A DNA stretch of 38,026 bases from an uncultured Pseudomonadota bacterium (GCA_903938365.1 CAJACZ010000022.1:1-38026), one strand, 5' to 3'; shown: positions 17,866 to 27,156, counted from the stretch's first letter. Program-made: numbers and translations. The notes: a model not told the origin generated them from the sequence alone.

Positions 17866-19233
17866 TCAGATGGCGCCCATGTACCACTCGACCTCGAGCG
17901 GACTCACGTAGGAATTGAACTCGTCGAGTTCGGCCTGCTTGACCGTGGCATAGAGCTGGCTGAAGGGCCTGCCCAGGTATTCGCCGGCGAGGCGGCTGCC
18001 GCGGAAGCGCTCGATGGCGGTGGCCCAGTGCGTGGGCAGCGGCTCCCCGGACTGCTGGTAGGCGTTGCCGCTGAGCGCCGGCGGCGGCTCCTGGCCCGCG
18101 GAGATACCGAGATGCATGCCGGCCAGCATCCACGCGACCACCAGGTAGGGGTTGGCGTCGGCGCCAGCGAGGCGGTGTTCGATGCGGCGGTTGCGTGCGT
18201 CGCTCATGGGAATCCGGAGCGCGGAGCCGCGGTTGTTGATCGACCAGGACGGGATCATGGGCACATACGATTCGGGGCGGAAGCGCCGATAGGAGTTCGG
18301 CCCCGGCGCGCAGATCGCCATGCCTTCGCCCAGGGTGCCGAGCAGCCCCGCGATGGCGTGGCGCAGGTCGGCGCACTGCGCGGGTTCCTCGCATTCGAAG
18401 ATGTTGCGGCCACCCGCGTCGAGCACGCTGGCGTGCACGTGCAGGCCGGAGCCTGCCATGTCGCGGTAGGGCTTGGCCATGAACGTCGCGTCCCAGCCGC
18501 GCGCCCGGGCGACGCTGCGCACCACGCGCTTGAAGCGCAGGGCCTGGTCGCAGGCCAGCAGGGCGTCGGGCTGGTGCGCCAGGTTCACTTCGAACTGTCC
18601 GGGGCCGTATTCCGCCAGCGCGGTGGTCGCGGGAATGTCCTGGACGTGGCAGGCCCGGTCGATCTCCGCCAGCACCTCCGAGAACTCGTTCAGGTCGGTC
18701 ATCGAGTTGATCTGCGTGCGGAACTCGCGCCGTCCGGTCAGCGGCAGCGGGGGTGGCTGCGGCTGCCCTGCAGCGGTGCGCTCGCGATCGATGAAATAGA
18801 ACTCGTACTCGATGGCCACTACAGGGGTCAGGTTGAGCCGGTGGAAGCGATCCATGACGCGCGCCAGCACCTGCCGCGGGTCGCCGAAGAACGGGCGGCC
18901 ATCATGTTCGTACATCGACACCTGGAGCTGCGCCACACCGTCCCGGAGCCAGGGCACCGGCACCAGTGAGCGGGGCAGGGGGCGACAGGGCCGGTCTGCG
19001 TCGCCCTCGTCGAAGCCGAGCCCGGTCTGCTGCACGGTGCCACCGAGCACGTCGAGCGCGAACAGGGAGCCGGGCAGGGGCATGCCTTCGCGGTAGACGG
19101 CGGCGATGCTGCTGAGATCGATGCGCTTGCCGCGCTCGACAGTGTTCAGGTCGTTGAGGAACACGTCGAAGAAACGCGTGCCCGGGTGCCGCTCAAGGAA
19201 GGCGGAGATCTCGGTCGGGAGGGGGTCGGTCAT
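17866..19233 (-). CDS. Glutamine synthetase family protein, probable gamma-glutamylpolyamine synthetase (PuuA/SpuI-like)
   Basis: 'RGKRIDLSSIAAVYREGMPLPGSLFALDVLG', 'VVAIEYEFYFID', 'GPGQFEVNLAHQPDALLACDQALRFKRVVRSVARARGWDATFMAKPYRDMAGSGLHVHASV', 'NRRIEHRLAGADANPYLVVAWMLAG'. Confidence 0.9.
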   Translation of the reverse strand: MTDPLPTEISAFLERHPGTRFFDVFLNDLNTVERGKRIDLSSIAAVYREGMPLPGSLFALDVLGGTVQQTGLGFDEGDADRPCRPLPRSLVPVPWLRDGVAQLQVSMYEHDGRPFFGDPRQVLARVMDRFHRLNLTPVVAIEYEFYFIDRERTAAGQPQPPPLPLTGRREFRTQINSMTDLNEFSEVLAEIDRACHVQDIPATTALAEYGPGQFEVNLAHQPDALLACDQALRFKRVVRSVARARGWDATFMAKPYRDMAGSGLHVHASVLDAGGRNIFECEEPAQCADLRHAIAGLLGTLGEGMAICAPGPNSYRRFRPESYVPMIPSWSINNRGSALRIPMSDARNRRIEHRLAGADANPYLVVAWMLAGMHLGISAGQEPPPALSGNAYQQSGEPLPTHWATAIERFRGSRLAGEYLGRPFSQLYATVKQAELDEFNSYVSPLEVEWYMGAI

Positions 19234-19328
19234 GATCGGATGCCCTGCGCGCCGCGGGCGGGCGCCTGCGTGGATTTGTCGAGGATAAGGGCGTCGCGGA
19301 TGCGCGGCAACCGGACCTCATATGAAAC

Positions 19329-19356
19329 ATGTATTTAGAGCTTACTTCTAAAACAT
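19329..19356. promoter_or_regulatory. AT-rich interrupted inverted repeat in the divergent polyamine-gene intergenic region (candidate operator)
   Basis: ATGTaTTTAGA-gcttact-TCTAAAACAT: 10 complementary positions per arm with a 1-nt bulge, in a locally AT-rich patch between divergent genes starting at 19233 (-) and about 19410-19449 (+). Confidence 0.55.
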
Positions 19357-19401
19357 TCGGGAGATTCTCCGCGGGCCCTGATCCGGTTCCGGTGGTTGTG
19401 C

Positions 19402-19407
19402 TTTAAT
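19402..19407 (+). promoter_or_regulatory. Putative extended -10 (TGcTTTAAT) for the puuD-led operon
   Basis: TGCTTTAAT at 19399-19407; -35 region not convincing. Confidence 0.3.
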
Positions 19408-19448
19408 GCATGGCGCGTCCCGCACAGCTCGCGGGCATGCGTTTCCCG

Positions 19449-20222
19449 ATGTCAGCCCGTCCCGTCATAGGCCTACCCGCCGACCGCCGCATGCTTGGTC
19501 TCCACCCGTTTCACGCGGTCGGGGAGAAGTACGTGCACGCCGTCGCCCGGGCGGCCGCGGCGCTGCCGCTGCTCATTCCCGTGCTGCCCGAGCCGCTCGA
19601 TCCCGAAGAGATCCTGGGCGCCGTCGACGGACTGCTGTTCACGGGGAGTCCGTCCAACGTCGAGCCCGGCCGCTACGGGGGTGACCCGAGTGAGCCCGGC
19701 ACGCTGCACGACCCTGAACGGGACGCGACCACGCTGGCGCTGATTCCGCTGGCCATCGCGCGGGGTATCCCGGTGCTCGGCATCTGTCGCGGCTTCCAGG
19801 AGATGAACGTCGCCTTTGGTGGCACACTCTGGCAGAAGGTCCACGAAGTGCCGGGCATGCTCGACCACCGCGAGGACAAGTCGCAGACGCTCGAAACGCA
19901 GTACGAAGCCGTGCACGAGGTCCTGCTCGAGCCCGGCAGCCCGCTGCATCAGTGGAGCGGCGGTGCCCCGCGGATCCGCGTCAATTCGCTGCATGCCCAG
20001 GGCGTGCGCGTGCTGGGCGCCGGCCTGCGGGCCGAGGCGCGTGCGCCGGACGGGCTGATCGAGGCGTTCAGCGTCGAGGGTGCCGCGTCGTTCGCCCACG
20101 CGGTGCAGTGGCACCCGGAGTGGCGGGTGATGGGCAATGAATTCTCGCTGGCCCTGTTTGCCGCTTTCGGTGCGGCGGCAGGGCGGCGTGCCGCGACCCG
20201 CCGGGTCGCCCAAGGAGGCTAG
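19449..20222 (+). CDS. puuD: Class I glutamine amidotransferase-like gamma-glutamyl-GABA hydrolase (PuuD/SpuA-like)
   Basis: 'RPVIGLPADRRMLGLHPFHAVGEKYVHAVARAAAALPLLIPVL', catalytic 'GIPVLGICRGFQEMNVAFGGTLWQKVHE', 'AVQWHPEWR'. ATG at 19449 preferred; ORF opens at 19410. Confidence 0.92.
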   Translation: MSARPVIGLPADRRMLGLHPFHAVGEKYVHAVARAAAALPLLIPVLPEPLDPEEILGAVDGLLFTGSPSNVEPGRYGGDPSEPGTLHDPERDATTLALIPLAIARGIPVLGICRGFQEMNVAFGGTLWQKVHEVPGMLDHREDKSQTLETQYEAVHEVLLEPGSPLHQWSGGAPRIRVNSLHAQGVRVLGAGLRAEARAPDGLIEAFSVEGAASFAHAVQWHPEWRVMGNEFSLALFAAFGAAAGRRAATRRVAQGG

Positions 20223-20227
20223 TCCAC

Positions 20228-21568
20228 ATGCCGAACGATATTTCCCAGTTCTTCCGCGACCACGGTATCCAGGAAGTCGAGGCCATCATCCCTGACATGG
20301 CAGGCATCGCCCGGGGCAAGGTCATGCCGGCGGAGAAATTCGCCGAGGACCAGGGCATGCGGCTGCCCGAGAGCATCTTCCTGCAGACCGTGACCGGTGA
20401 TTACCCGGAAGACTCGAGCAGCGCCATGAGTCCGGCGGAAATCGACATCATCCTGAAACCCGATGCCCGCACGGTGCGGCGGGTGCCCTGGGCGTCCGAA
20501 CCCACCGCGCAGGTGATCCACGACTGTTTCTATTCGGACGGGCGGCGCGTGAAGATGGCGCCGCGCGAAGTCCTGCGGCACGTCCTGGACCTCTATGCCC
20601 AGAAAGGCTGGGAGCCGGTGGTGGCGCCCGAACTCGAGTTCTACCTGGTCGAGCCGAACATCGACGCCGACTATCCGCTCAAGCCGCCGGTGGGCCGCTC
20701 GGGCCGCTCCGAGCCCGGCCGGCAGTCCTACAGCATCGCGGCGGTCAACGAGTTCGATCCGCTGTTCGACGACATGTACCAGTTCTGTGAAGACCAGGAC
20801 ATCGCCATCGACACGCTCATCCACGAGGATGGGCCCGCGCAGATGGAGATCAACCTGCTGCACGGCAACGCCATGGATCTCGCCGACCAGGCCTTCATGT
20901 TCAAGCGCACCGCCCGTGAAGCGGCGCTGCGGCACAAGATGTACGCGACCTTCATGGCCAAGCCGCACGCCAAGGAACCGGGCAGCGCCATGCACATCCA
21001 CCAGAGCGTGGTGGACATGCAGACCGGGAAAAACGTCTTTTCGGCCGCCGACGGCGGCCCCACGCAGCTGTTCTTCTCCCACATCGCCGGGCTGCAGCGC
21101 TACCTGCCGGCGGCCATGGCGCTGCTTGCGCCGAACGTGAACTCCTACCGGCGCATCACGCGCTTCCAGGTCGCGCCGATCAACGTGCAGTGGGGTTACG
21201 ACAACCGCACCGCCGGGCTGCGGGTGCCCATGTCGGAGCCGCAGTCGCGCCGCGTCGAAAACCGGCTCTCCGGCGCGGACGCCAACCCTTACCTGGCGAA
21301 GGCGGCCTCGCTGGCCTGCGGCTATCTGGGCATGGTGCAGGGACTCGAGCCCAGCGAGCCGATCGCCGGCAGCGCCCACGACCTGCCGTTCTCGCTGCCG
21401 CGCAACCTCGACGAGGCGATCCGGCGGCTGCGCGAGTGCGAGGCCCTCATCGACATCCTCGGCGAGGCGTTCGTGAACGCCTTCACGCTGGTGAAGGAAG
21501 CGGAGTACGAAGTGTTCCTCCAGGTGATCAGCTCCTGGGAACGCGAGCACCTGCTGCTCAACGTATGA
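20228..21568 (+). CDS. puuA: Glutamine synthetase family protein, probable gamma-glutamylpolyamine synthetase (PuuA/SpuB-like)
   Basis: 'VEAIIPDMAGIARGKVMPAEKFAEDQGMRLPESIFLQTVTGDY', 'PVVAPELEFYLVEPN', 'HEDGPAQMEINLLHGNAMDLADQAFMFKRTAREAALRHKMYATFMAKPHAKEPGSAMHIHQS', 'RVENRLSGADANPYLAKAASLACGYLG'. Confidence 0.92.
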   Translation: MPNDISQFFRDHGIQEVEAIIPDMAGIARGKVMPAEKFAEDQGMRLPESIFLQTVTGDYPEDSSSAMSPAEIDIILKPDARTVRRVPWASEPTAQVIHDCFYSDGRRVKMAPREVLRHVLDLYAQKGWEPVVAPELEFYLVEPNIDADYPLKPPVGRSGRSEPGRQSYSIAAVNEFDPLFDDMYQFCEDQDIAIDTLIHEDGPAQMEINLLHGNAMDLADQAFMFKRTAREAALRHKMYATFMAKPHAKEPGSAMHIHQSVVDMQTGKNVFSAADGGPTQLFFSHIAGLQRYLPAAMALLAPNVNSYRRITRFQVAPINVQWGYDNRTAGLRVPMSEPQSRRVENRLSGADANPYLAKAASLACGYLGMVQGLEPSEPIAGSAHDLPFSLPRNLDEAIRRLRECEALIDILGEAFVNAFTLVKEAEYEVFLQVISSWEREHLLLNV

Positions 21569-22944
21569 GCACCGCCGCCGAAACCGCCCGCTGGCGCGCG
21601 CTGGATGCCGCGCACTACCTGCATCCTTTCACGGACCACAAGTCGCTGGCCGACCGCGGCACGCGGATCATCACGCGCGCCGACGGGGTCTATCTGTACG
21701 ACTCGGAGGGCAACCGCATCCTCGACGGCATGTCCGGCCTCTGGTGCGTGGCGCTCGGCTACGGGCGGCGCGAACTCGCCGAGGCGGCCTATCGGCAGAT
21801 GCTCGAGCTGCCCTACTACAACAGCTTCTTCCAGTGCGCCAACCCGCCGGCGATCGAGCTCGCCGCGACGCTCGCGCGACTGGCGCCGCCACAGTTCAAC
21901 CGCGTGTTCTTCACCGGTTCCGGCAGCGAGGCCAACGACACCATGGTGCGCATGGTCCGCCGTTACTGGGAGCTGCGCGGCGAGCCCGGGCGGCAGGTGA
22001 TCATCAGCCGCTGGAACGGCTACCACGGCAGCACGATGGCCGGCGCCTCGCTCGGCGGCATGAAGGCGATGCACGCGCAGGGCGGGTTGCCCATACCGGG
22101 CATCGTGCACATCGAGCAGCCCTACTGGTTCGAGTGCGGCGGCGACCTCGATCCGGACGAGTTCGGCCTGCGCGCGGCGCGCGCACTGGAGGCGAAGATC
22201 CTGGAGCTCGGTCCGGGCAAGGTGGCCGCGTTCATCGCGGAGCCCGTGCAGGGTGCCGGCGGCGTGATCATCCCGCCGCGCACCTACTGGCCGGAGATCC
22301 AGCGCATCGTCGACCGTTACGGAATCCTGCTGGTGTCCGACGAGGTCATCTGCGGCTTCGGCCGCACCGGCAGCTGGTTCGGTTGTGAGCATTACGGCAC
22401 GCGTCCTGATTTCATGACACTGGCCAAGGCGATCACCTCGGGCTACCTGCCGCTGGGTGCCCTGATGGTCAGCGACCGGGTCGCCGAGGTGCTGGTCGGG
22501 CGGGGCGGCGAGTTTGCCCACGGCTTCACCTACTCAGGCCACCCGGCCGCCGCGGCCGTCGCCCTCGCCAACCTCGGCATCATGGAGCGGGAGGGTATCG
22601 TCGATCGGGTGGGGCGCGAGCTGGCGCCCTACTGGGCTGCGCGCTGGCAGGAACTCGCGGCCCATCCGCTGGTGGGCGAGGCCCGCAGCCTGGGGCTGTT
22701 CGGGGCGCTCGAGCTCGTGCCGCGCAAGACTTCGCGGGCCTTCTTCCCGGAGCGTGGCTCGGTCGGGACGCGGTGCCGCGACATCTGCATCCGCAACGGG
22801 CTGGTGATGCGGGCGGTGTGGGACACCATGATCGTCGCGCCGCCGCTCGTGATCACCCACGCGGAGATCGACGAGCTGGTGTCCAAAGTGGTGCGTTCGC
22901 TGGACGATCTGCACCACGAACTGCGCGGCGAAGGCCGGGTCTGA
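21565..22944 (+). CDS. spuC: Class III aminotransferase, SpuC-like putrescine/polyamine:pyruvate aminotransferase
   Basis: 'HYLHPFTDHKSLADRGTRIITRADGVYLYDSEGNRILDGMSGLWCVALGYGRRELAEAAYRQM', 'FFTGSGSEANDTMVRMVRRYW', PLP Lys in 'DFMTLAKAITSGYLPLGALMVS'. ATGA overlap with upstream gene. Confidence 0.92.
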   Translation: MSTAAETARWRALDAAHYLHPFTDHKSLADRGTRIITRADGVYLYDSEGNRILDGMSGLWCVALGYGRRELAEAAYRQMLELPYYNSFFQCANPPAIELAATLARLAPPQFNRVFFTGSGSEANDTMVRMVRRYWELRGEPGRQVIISRWNGYHGSTMAGASLGGMKAMHAQGGLPIPGIVHIEQPYWFECGGDLDPDEFGLRAARALEAKILELGPGKVAAFIAEPVQGAGGVIIPPRTYWPEIQRIVDRYGILLVSDEVICGFGRTGSWFGCEHYGTRPDFMTLAKAITSGYLPLGALMVSDRVAEVLVGRGGEFAHGFTYSGHPAAAAVALANLGIMEREGIVDRVGRELAPYWAARWQELAAHPLVGEARSLGLFGALELVPRKTSRAFFPERGSVGTRCRDICIRNGLVMRAVWDTMIVAPPLVITHAEIDELVSKVVRSLDDLHHELRGEGRV

Positions 22945-23049
22945 GGACTCGCTCCACGTCGGCCTTTCCTGCCCGGTTGCGCTGCGTTATAAGAACAGAA
23001 CACGCTGACCGGCGTTGATCCAGATGCACCCAAGGGGAGAACCGGAACA

Positions 23050-24156
23050 ATGAACACGAACGCCCGCCTGGCGCTGCTGGGCCTGTCCGCCACCCTTTTG
23101 CTGGCCGCTTGCGGCAGCAAGCCGGCTGAGCAGGAAAAGGTCCTGAACGTCTACAACTGGTCCGACTACATCGCGCCCGACGTCATCGCCGAGTTCACCA
23201 AGGAAACCGGCATCAAGGTCAACTACGACGTCTTCGACTCCAACGAGATGCTCGAGACCAAGCTGCTGGCGGGCAACACCGGCTACGACCTGGTCGCCCC
23301 GTCCGCCTCGTTCCTGTACCGCCAGATCAAGGCGAACGTGCACCAGAAGCTCGACAAGTCGAAGCTCGGCAACCTGGGGAACCTCGACGAGTCGATCACC
23401 CAGCGCATCACCGCCTTCGATCCGGGCAACGAGCACTCGGTCAACTACATGTGGGGCACGTCGGGCGTCGGCTACAACGTCGCCAAGATCGCTGAGCGCA
23501 TGCCGGACGCCCCCGTGAACAGCTTCGCGATGTTCTACGATCCGGCCGTGGTGTCGAAGTTCGCCGACTGCGGCGTGACGCTGCTGGATGCGCCCGGCGA
23601 GGTGCTCGGCACGGTGCTGATCTACCTCGGCAAGGATGCGAACAGCGAATCCCCCGAGGACCTGGCCGCGGCCGAAAAAGTCCTCGCGGCCGTCCGTCCC
23701 TTCATCCGCAACTTCAATTCCTCGAAGTACATCGAGGACCTGGCCAACGGCGAATCCTGCCTGGCACTCGGCTGGTCAGGCGACGTGCTGCAGGCGCAGA
23801 CCCGCGCCACCGAAGCGGGCAAGGGCGTCGAGGTCAACTACAACATTCCGAAGGAAGGCGCGGTGATGTTCTTCGACCAGCTGGCGATCCCGGCGGATGC
23901 CAAGAACGTCGACAACGCCTATGCGTTCATCAACTTCCTGCTGCGTCCGGAAGTGGCGGCCAAGAACAGCAATTACATCAGCTTTGCCAACAGCAACAAG
24001 GCTTCGACGCCGATGATCGACAAGGCGGTGCTGGACAACCCGAACGTCTATCCGCCCGCCGAGATGATGGCCAAGCTGGTGCCCGACATGCCCGAGTCCG
24101 ATGACTTCCAGCGGCAGTTGACCCGTGTCTGGACCAGGGTCAAGACGGGACAGTAG
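23050..24156 (+). CDS. potF: Polyamine ABC transporter substrate-binding protein (PotF/SpuD-like)
   Basis: Lipoprotein signal 'LALLGLSATLLLAACGSK'; 'VLNVYNWSDYIAPDVIAEFTKETGIKVNYDVFDSNEMLETKLLAGNTGYDLVAPS'; SD AAGGGGAG upstream. Confidence 0.95.
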   Translation: MNTNARLALLGLSATLLLAACGSKPAEQEKVLNVYNWSDYIAPDVIAEFTKETGIKVNYDVFDSNEMLETKLLAGNTGYDLVAPSASFLYRQIKANVHQKLDKSKLGNLGNLDESITQRITAFDPGNEHSVNYMWGTSGVGYNVAKIAERMPDAPVNSFAMFYDPAVVSKFADCGVTLLDAPGEVLGTVLIYLGKDANSESPEDLAAAEKVLAAVRPFIRNFNSSKYIEDLANGESCLALGWSGDVLQAQTRATEAGKGVEVNYNIPKEGAVMFFDQLAIPADAKNVDNAYAFINFLLRPEVAAKNSNYISFANSNKASTPMIDKAVLDNPNVYPPAEMMAKLVPDMPESDDFQRQLTRVWTRVKTGQ

Positions 24157-24173
24157 TCACAGGCGGCGTCGGC

Positions 24174-25283
24174 ATGGCCGAAAAATCCGTAGACCGGTCC
24201 AGCGAGTACGTCCGGATCGAGGGCGTGACGCGGCGCTTCGGCGATTTCGTCGCCGTCGACAACGTCTCGCTCAGCATCTACAAGGGCGAGATCTTCTGCC
24301 TGCTCGGGGGTTCCGGCTGCGGGAAGACCACGCTGCTGAGGATGCTGGCGGGGTTCGAATCGCCGACCTCGGGGCGCATCCTCATCGACGGGCAGGACAT
24401 GGCCGACACTCCGCCGTACGAGCGGCCCGTCAACATGATGTTCCAGTCCTACGCGCTGTTTCCCCACATGTCCGTGGAGCGGAACGTCGCCTTCGGTCTC
24501 GAGCAGGAAGGGCTCTCGAAGGGCGAGATCGCGCGCCGTGTCGGCGAGATGCTCGACATCGTCAAGCTCGGTGAGTTCGCGCGGCGCAAGCCCCACCAGC
24601 TCTCGGGTGGCCAGCGGCAGCGGGTTGCGCTCGCCCGCGCGCTCGTCAAGCGTCCCAAGCTGCTGCTGCTGGACGAGCCGCTCGGCGCCCTGGACCGCAA
24701 GCTCCGCGAGCACACGCAGTTCGAGCTCATCAACCTGCAGGAACAGCTCGGCGTCACCTTCATCGTGGTCACCCACGACCAGGAAGAGGCGATGACCCTG
24801 GCCTCGCGCATCGGCGTGATGAACAAGGGCCAGATCGTGCAGGTCGGCACCCCCGTGGATATCTACGAGTTCCCGAACTCCAGGTTCGTGGCGGATTTCA
24901 TAGGCTCCGTGAACATGTTCGAGGGCCAGCTCGCCGAGGACGAGCCCGGCTACGTGCGGATCCGCTGCCCGGATCTCGAGGCGCCCGTCTTCATCAGCCA
25001 CGGCATCAGCGCGGCGCCCGATGCCCGCGTCTCCGTGGCCATACGTCCCGAGAAGATCTCGATGACCCGCGAGTCGCCTGCGGGCACCGAGAACCGCGCG
25101 GTCGGAACCGTCAAGGAGATCGCCTACATGGGCGACATGTCGGTCTATCTCGTGCGCCTGGATTCCGGACGGATGGTGCGCGTCACCATCCCGAACGTCG
25201 AGCGGCACGACGAGCGGATCGTATGGGAGGAGAGGGTGCACCTGTCCTGGGATCCCTCCAGCCCGGTTGTGTTGAGCCAGTAG
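24174..25283 (+). CDS. potG: Polyamine ABC transporter ATP-binding protein (PotG/SpuF-like)
   Basis: Walker A 'LLGGSGCGKTTLLRMLAGFE', signature 'LSGGQRQRVALARALVKRPKLLLLDEPLGALDRKLRE', TOBE-type C-terminus. Confidence 0.96.
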   Translation: MAEKSVDRSSEYVRIEGVTRRFGDFVAVDNVSLSIYKGEIFCLLGGSGCGKTTLLRMLAGFESPTSGRILIDGQDMADTPPYERPVNMMFQSYALFPHMSVERNVAFGLEQEGLSKGEIARRVGEMLDIVKLGEFARRKPHQLSGGQRQRVALARALVKRPKLLLLDEPLGALDRKLREHTQFELINLQEQLGVTFIVVTHDQEEAMTLASRIGVMNKGQIVQVGTPVDIYEFPNSRFVADFIGSVNMFEGQLAEDEPGYVRIRCPDLEAPVFISHGISAAPDARVSVAIRPEKISMTRESPAGTENRAVGTVKEIAYMGDMSVYLVRLDSGRMVRVTIPNVERHDERIVWEERVHLSWDPSSPVVLSQ

Positions 25284-25286
25284 CGC

Positions 25287-26297
25287 ATGGCGGCTTCCCG
25301 CGCTGACGCCCGGATGCCTGCGGCCCTGACATCGGGTCGGCTGGGGCCGCTGATGTCCCTGTTCTACCAGTACGGTCCGCCGCGCTGGTCCCGCTACGTG
25401 CGCGAGAACTGGTCCGGCCAGCGCGTCGTGATCGCGGTGCCGTTCCTCTGGCTGCTGCTGTTCTTCGTCGTCCCGTTCCTGATCGTCTTCAAGCTGTCCT
25501 TTTCGGAGGTCAGGGTCGCGATGCCGCCCTATGCCCCGCTGTTCGAATGGCTGGAAGAGGGGCGGCGCCTCGTCGCCACACTGGACCTGGGCAACTACGC
25601 TTACCTGCTGACCGATTCGCTGTACGCCAACACCTTCCTGTATTCGATCAAGGTGGCGGCCATCTCCACGCTGCTTGCGCTGCTGATCGGTTACCCGATG
25701 GCCTATGCCATCGCGCGCTCCGGCCCGACCGCACGCAACCTGTTCCTGATGCTGATCATCCTGCCGTTCTGGACGTCGTTCCTGCTGCGGGTCTACGCGT
25801 GGATCGGGCTCCTCAAGACCGACGGCGTGATCAACAGCGTGCTGCTGTCCATGGGCGTGATCGACCGGCCACTGACGCTGCTGTACACGGACTTCGCCGT
25901 CTACGTCGGCATCGTGTACTCCTACCTGCCGTTCATGATCCTGCCCCTGTACTCCAACCTCGAGAAGCACGACCTCACGCTGCTCGAGGCCGCGGCCGAC
26001 CTGGGCGCGCGGCCGATCCGGGCCTTCCTGTCCGTGACCCTGCCGCTGTCGATGCCGGGCGTGGTGGCGGGCTGCCTGCTGGTGTTCATTCCCGCGGTGG
26101 GCGAGTTCGTGATCCCCTCCCTGCTGGGCCGATCCGACCAGCTGATGATCGGCAAGGTGCTGTCGGACGAGTTCTTCGCCAATCGCGACTGGCCAGTCGC
26201 GAGCGCGGTGGCGATCGTGCTGCTGCTGCTGCTGCTGCTGCCGATCCTGCTGTTCCAGCGCTACCAGAACCAGGAACTCGCGGCGGCCCGGCGATGA
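25287..26297 (+). CDS. potH: Polyamine ABC transporter permease (PotH/SpuG-like)
   Basis: 'IAVPFLWLLLFFVVPFLIVFKLSFSEV', EAA loop 'LEAAADLGARPIRAFLSVTLPLSMPGVVAG', 'VPGVGEFVIP'-like 'IPAVGEFVIPSLLG'. Confidence 0.95.
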   Translation: MAASRADARMPAALTSGRLGPLMSLFYQYGPPRWSRYVRENWSGQRVVIAVPFLWLLLFFVVPFLIVFKLSFSEVRVAMPPYAPLFEWLEEGRRLVATLDLGNYAYLLTDSLYANTFLYSIKVAAISTLLALLIGYPMAYAIARSGPTARNLFLMLIILPFWTSFLLRVYAWIGLLKTDGVINSVLLSMGVIDRPLTLLYTDFAVYVGIVYSYLPFMILPLYSNLEKHDLTLLEAAADLGARPIRAFLSVTLPLSMPGVVAGCLLVFIPAVGEFVIPSLLGRSDQLMIGKVLSDEFFANRDWPVASAVAIVLLLLLLLPILLFQRYQNQELAAARR

Positions 26298-26307
26298 GGC
26301 TTCCGGC

Positions 26308-27156
26308 ATGAAATCACGCGGCTGGTTCCGGAATTCCGCCCTCGCGCTCGGGATGGCGTTCCTGTACGTCCCGATCCTCACCATGATCTTCTTCTCGTTC
26401 AACAACTCGAAACTCGTCACGGTGTGGGACTCGGCCAACTCGCCCACGCTCAAGTGGTATGGCCTGCTGTTCGAAAACCAGCAGATCCTCGGGGCCGCCT
26501 GGGTGTCCATCAAGGTCGCTGCGCTCACGGCCAGCGGCGCGGTGGTCCTCGGAACGCTGGCGGGCCTGGTGCTGGTCCGCTTCGGGGCCTTCCGTGGCCG
26601 CGCGATGCTCTCGGCGATGACCACGGCCCCCCTGGTGATGCCCGAAGTGATCACGGGCCTTTCACTGCTGCTGCTGTTCGTGGCGCTCGAGCAGCTCACC
26701 GGGTGGCCCGCAGGGCGTGGTGTGCTGACCATCACGATCGCGCACATCACCTTCGCGATGGCCTATGTGACCGTGATCATCCAGTCGCGGCTGGCGGGGT
26801 TCGACGATTCCCTGGAGGAGGCGGCCCTCGACCTCGGCGCGAGGCCCGCCAGGGTGTTCTTCTCCATCACGCTGCCCCTGATCCTCCCCGCGATCATTTC
26901 GGGCTGGCTGCTCGCCTTCACGCTATCATGGGACGACGTGGTGATCGCCCAGTTCGTGGCGGGACCGAGTTCCTCGACGCTGCCCATGGTGATCTTCTCC
27001 AAGGTCAGGCTCGGCGTCAGTCCCGATATCAACGCCCTGGCCACGATCATGGTGCTGATCGTCGCGCTGGGTGTCGTGGTGTCCACCCTGTTCATGAGGC
27101 GCCAGGAGCGACAGAGGTTGCGCGAGGAGCAGATGGCCCGCGCCGGAGAACCGTGA
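26308..27156 (+). CDS. potI: Polyamine ABC transporter permease (PotI/SpuH-like)
   Basis: 'YVPILTMIFFSFNNSKLVTVWDSANSPTLKWYGLLFENQQILGAAWVSIKVAALTA', EAA loop 'LEEAALDLGARPARVFFSITLPLILPAIISGWLLAFTLSWDDVVIAQFVAGPSSSTLPMVIFS'. Confidence 0.95.
   Translation: MKSRGWFRNSALALGMAFLYVPILTMIFFSFNNSKLVTVWDSANSPTLKWYGLLFENQQILGAAWVSIKVAALTASGAVVLGTLAGLVLVRFGAFRGRAMLSAMTTAPLVMPEVITGLSLLLLFVALEQLTGWPAGRGVLTITIAHITFAMAYVTVIIQSRLAGFDDSLEEAALDLGARPARVFFSITLPLILPAIISGWLLAFTLSWDDVVIAQFVAGPSSSTLPMVIFSKVRLGVSPDINALATIMVLIVALGVVVSTLFMRRQERQRLREEQMARAGEP

Noticed and set aside
20219-21550. 443-aa minus-strand ORF opposite the puuA-like gene, and similar long antisense ORFs at 21322-22521 and 14245-15222
   Set aside because: All mirror strongly homologous genes on the other strand; typical of high-GC third-position bias.
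24048-26750. 900-aa minus-strand ORF opposite the pot genes
   Set aside because: Antisense to three clearly homologous ABC transporter genes; composition rich in Arg/Gln/His/Asp as expected of a GC-rich shadow frame; no recognisable domain.
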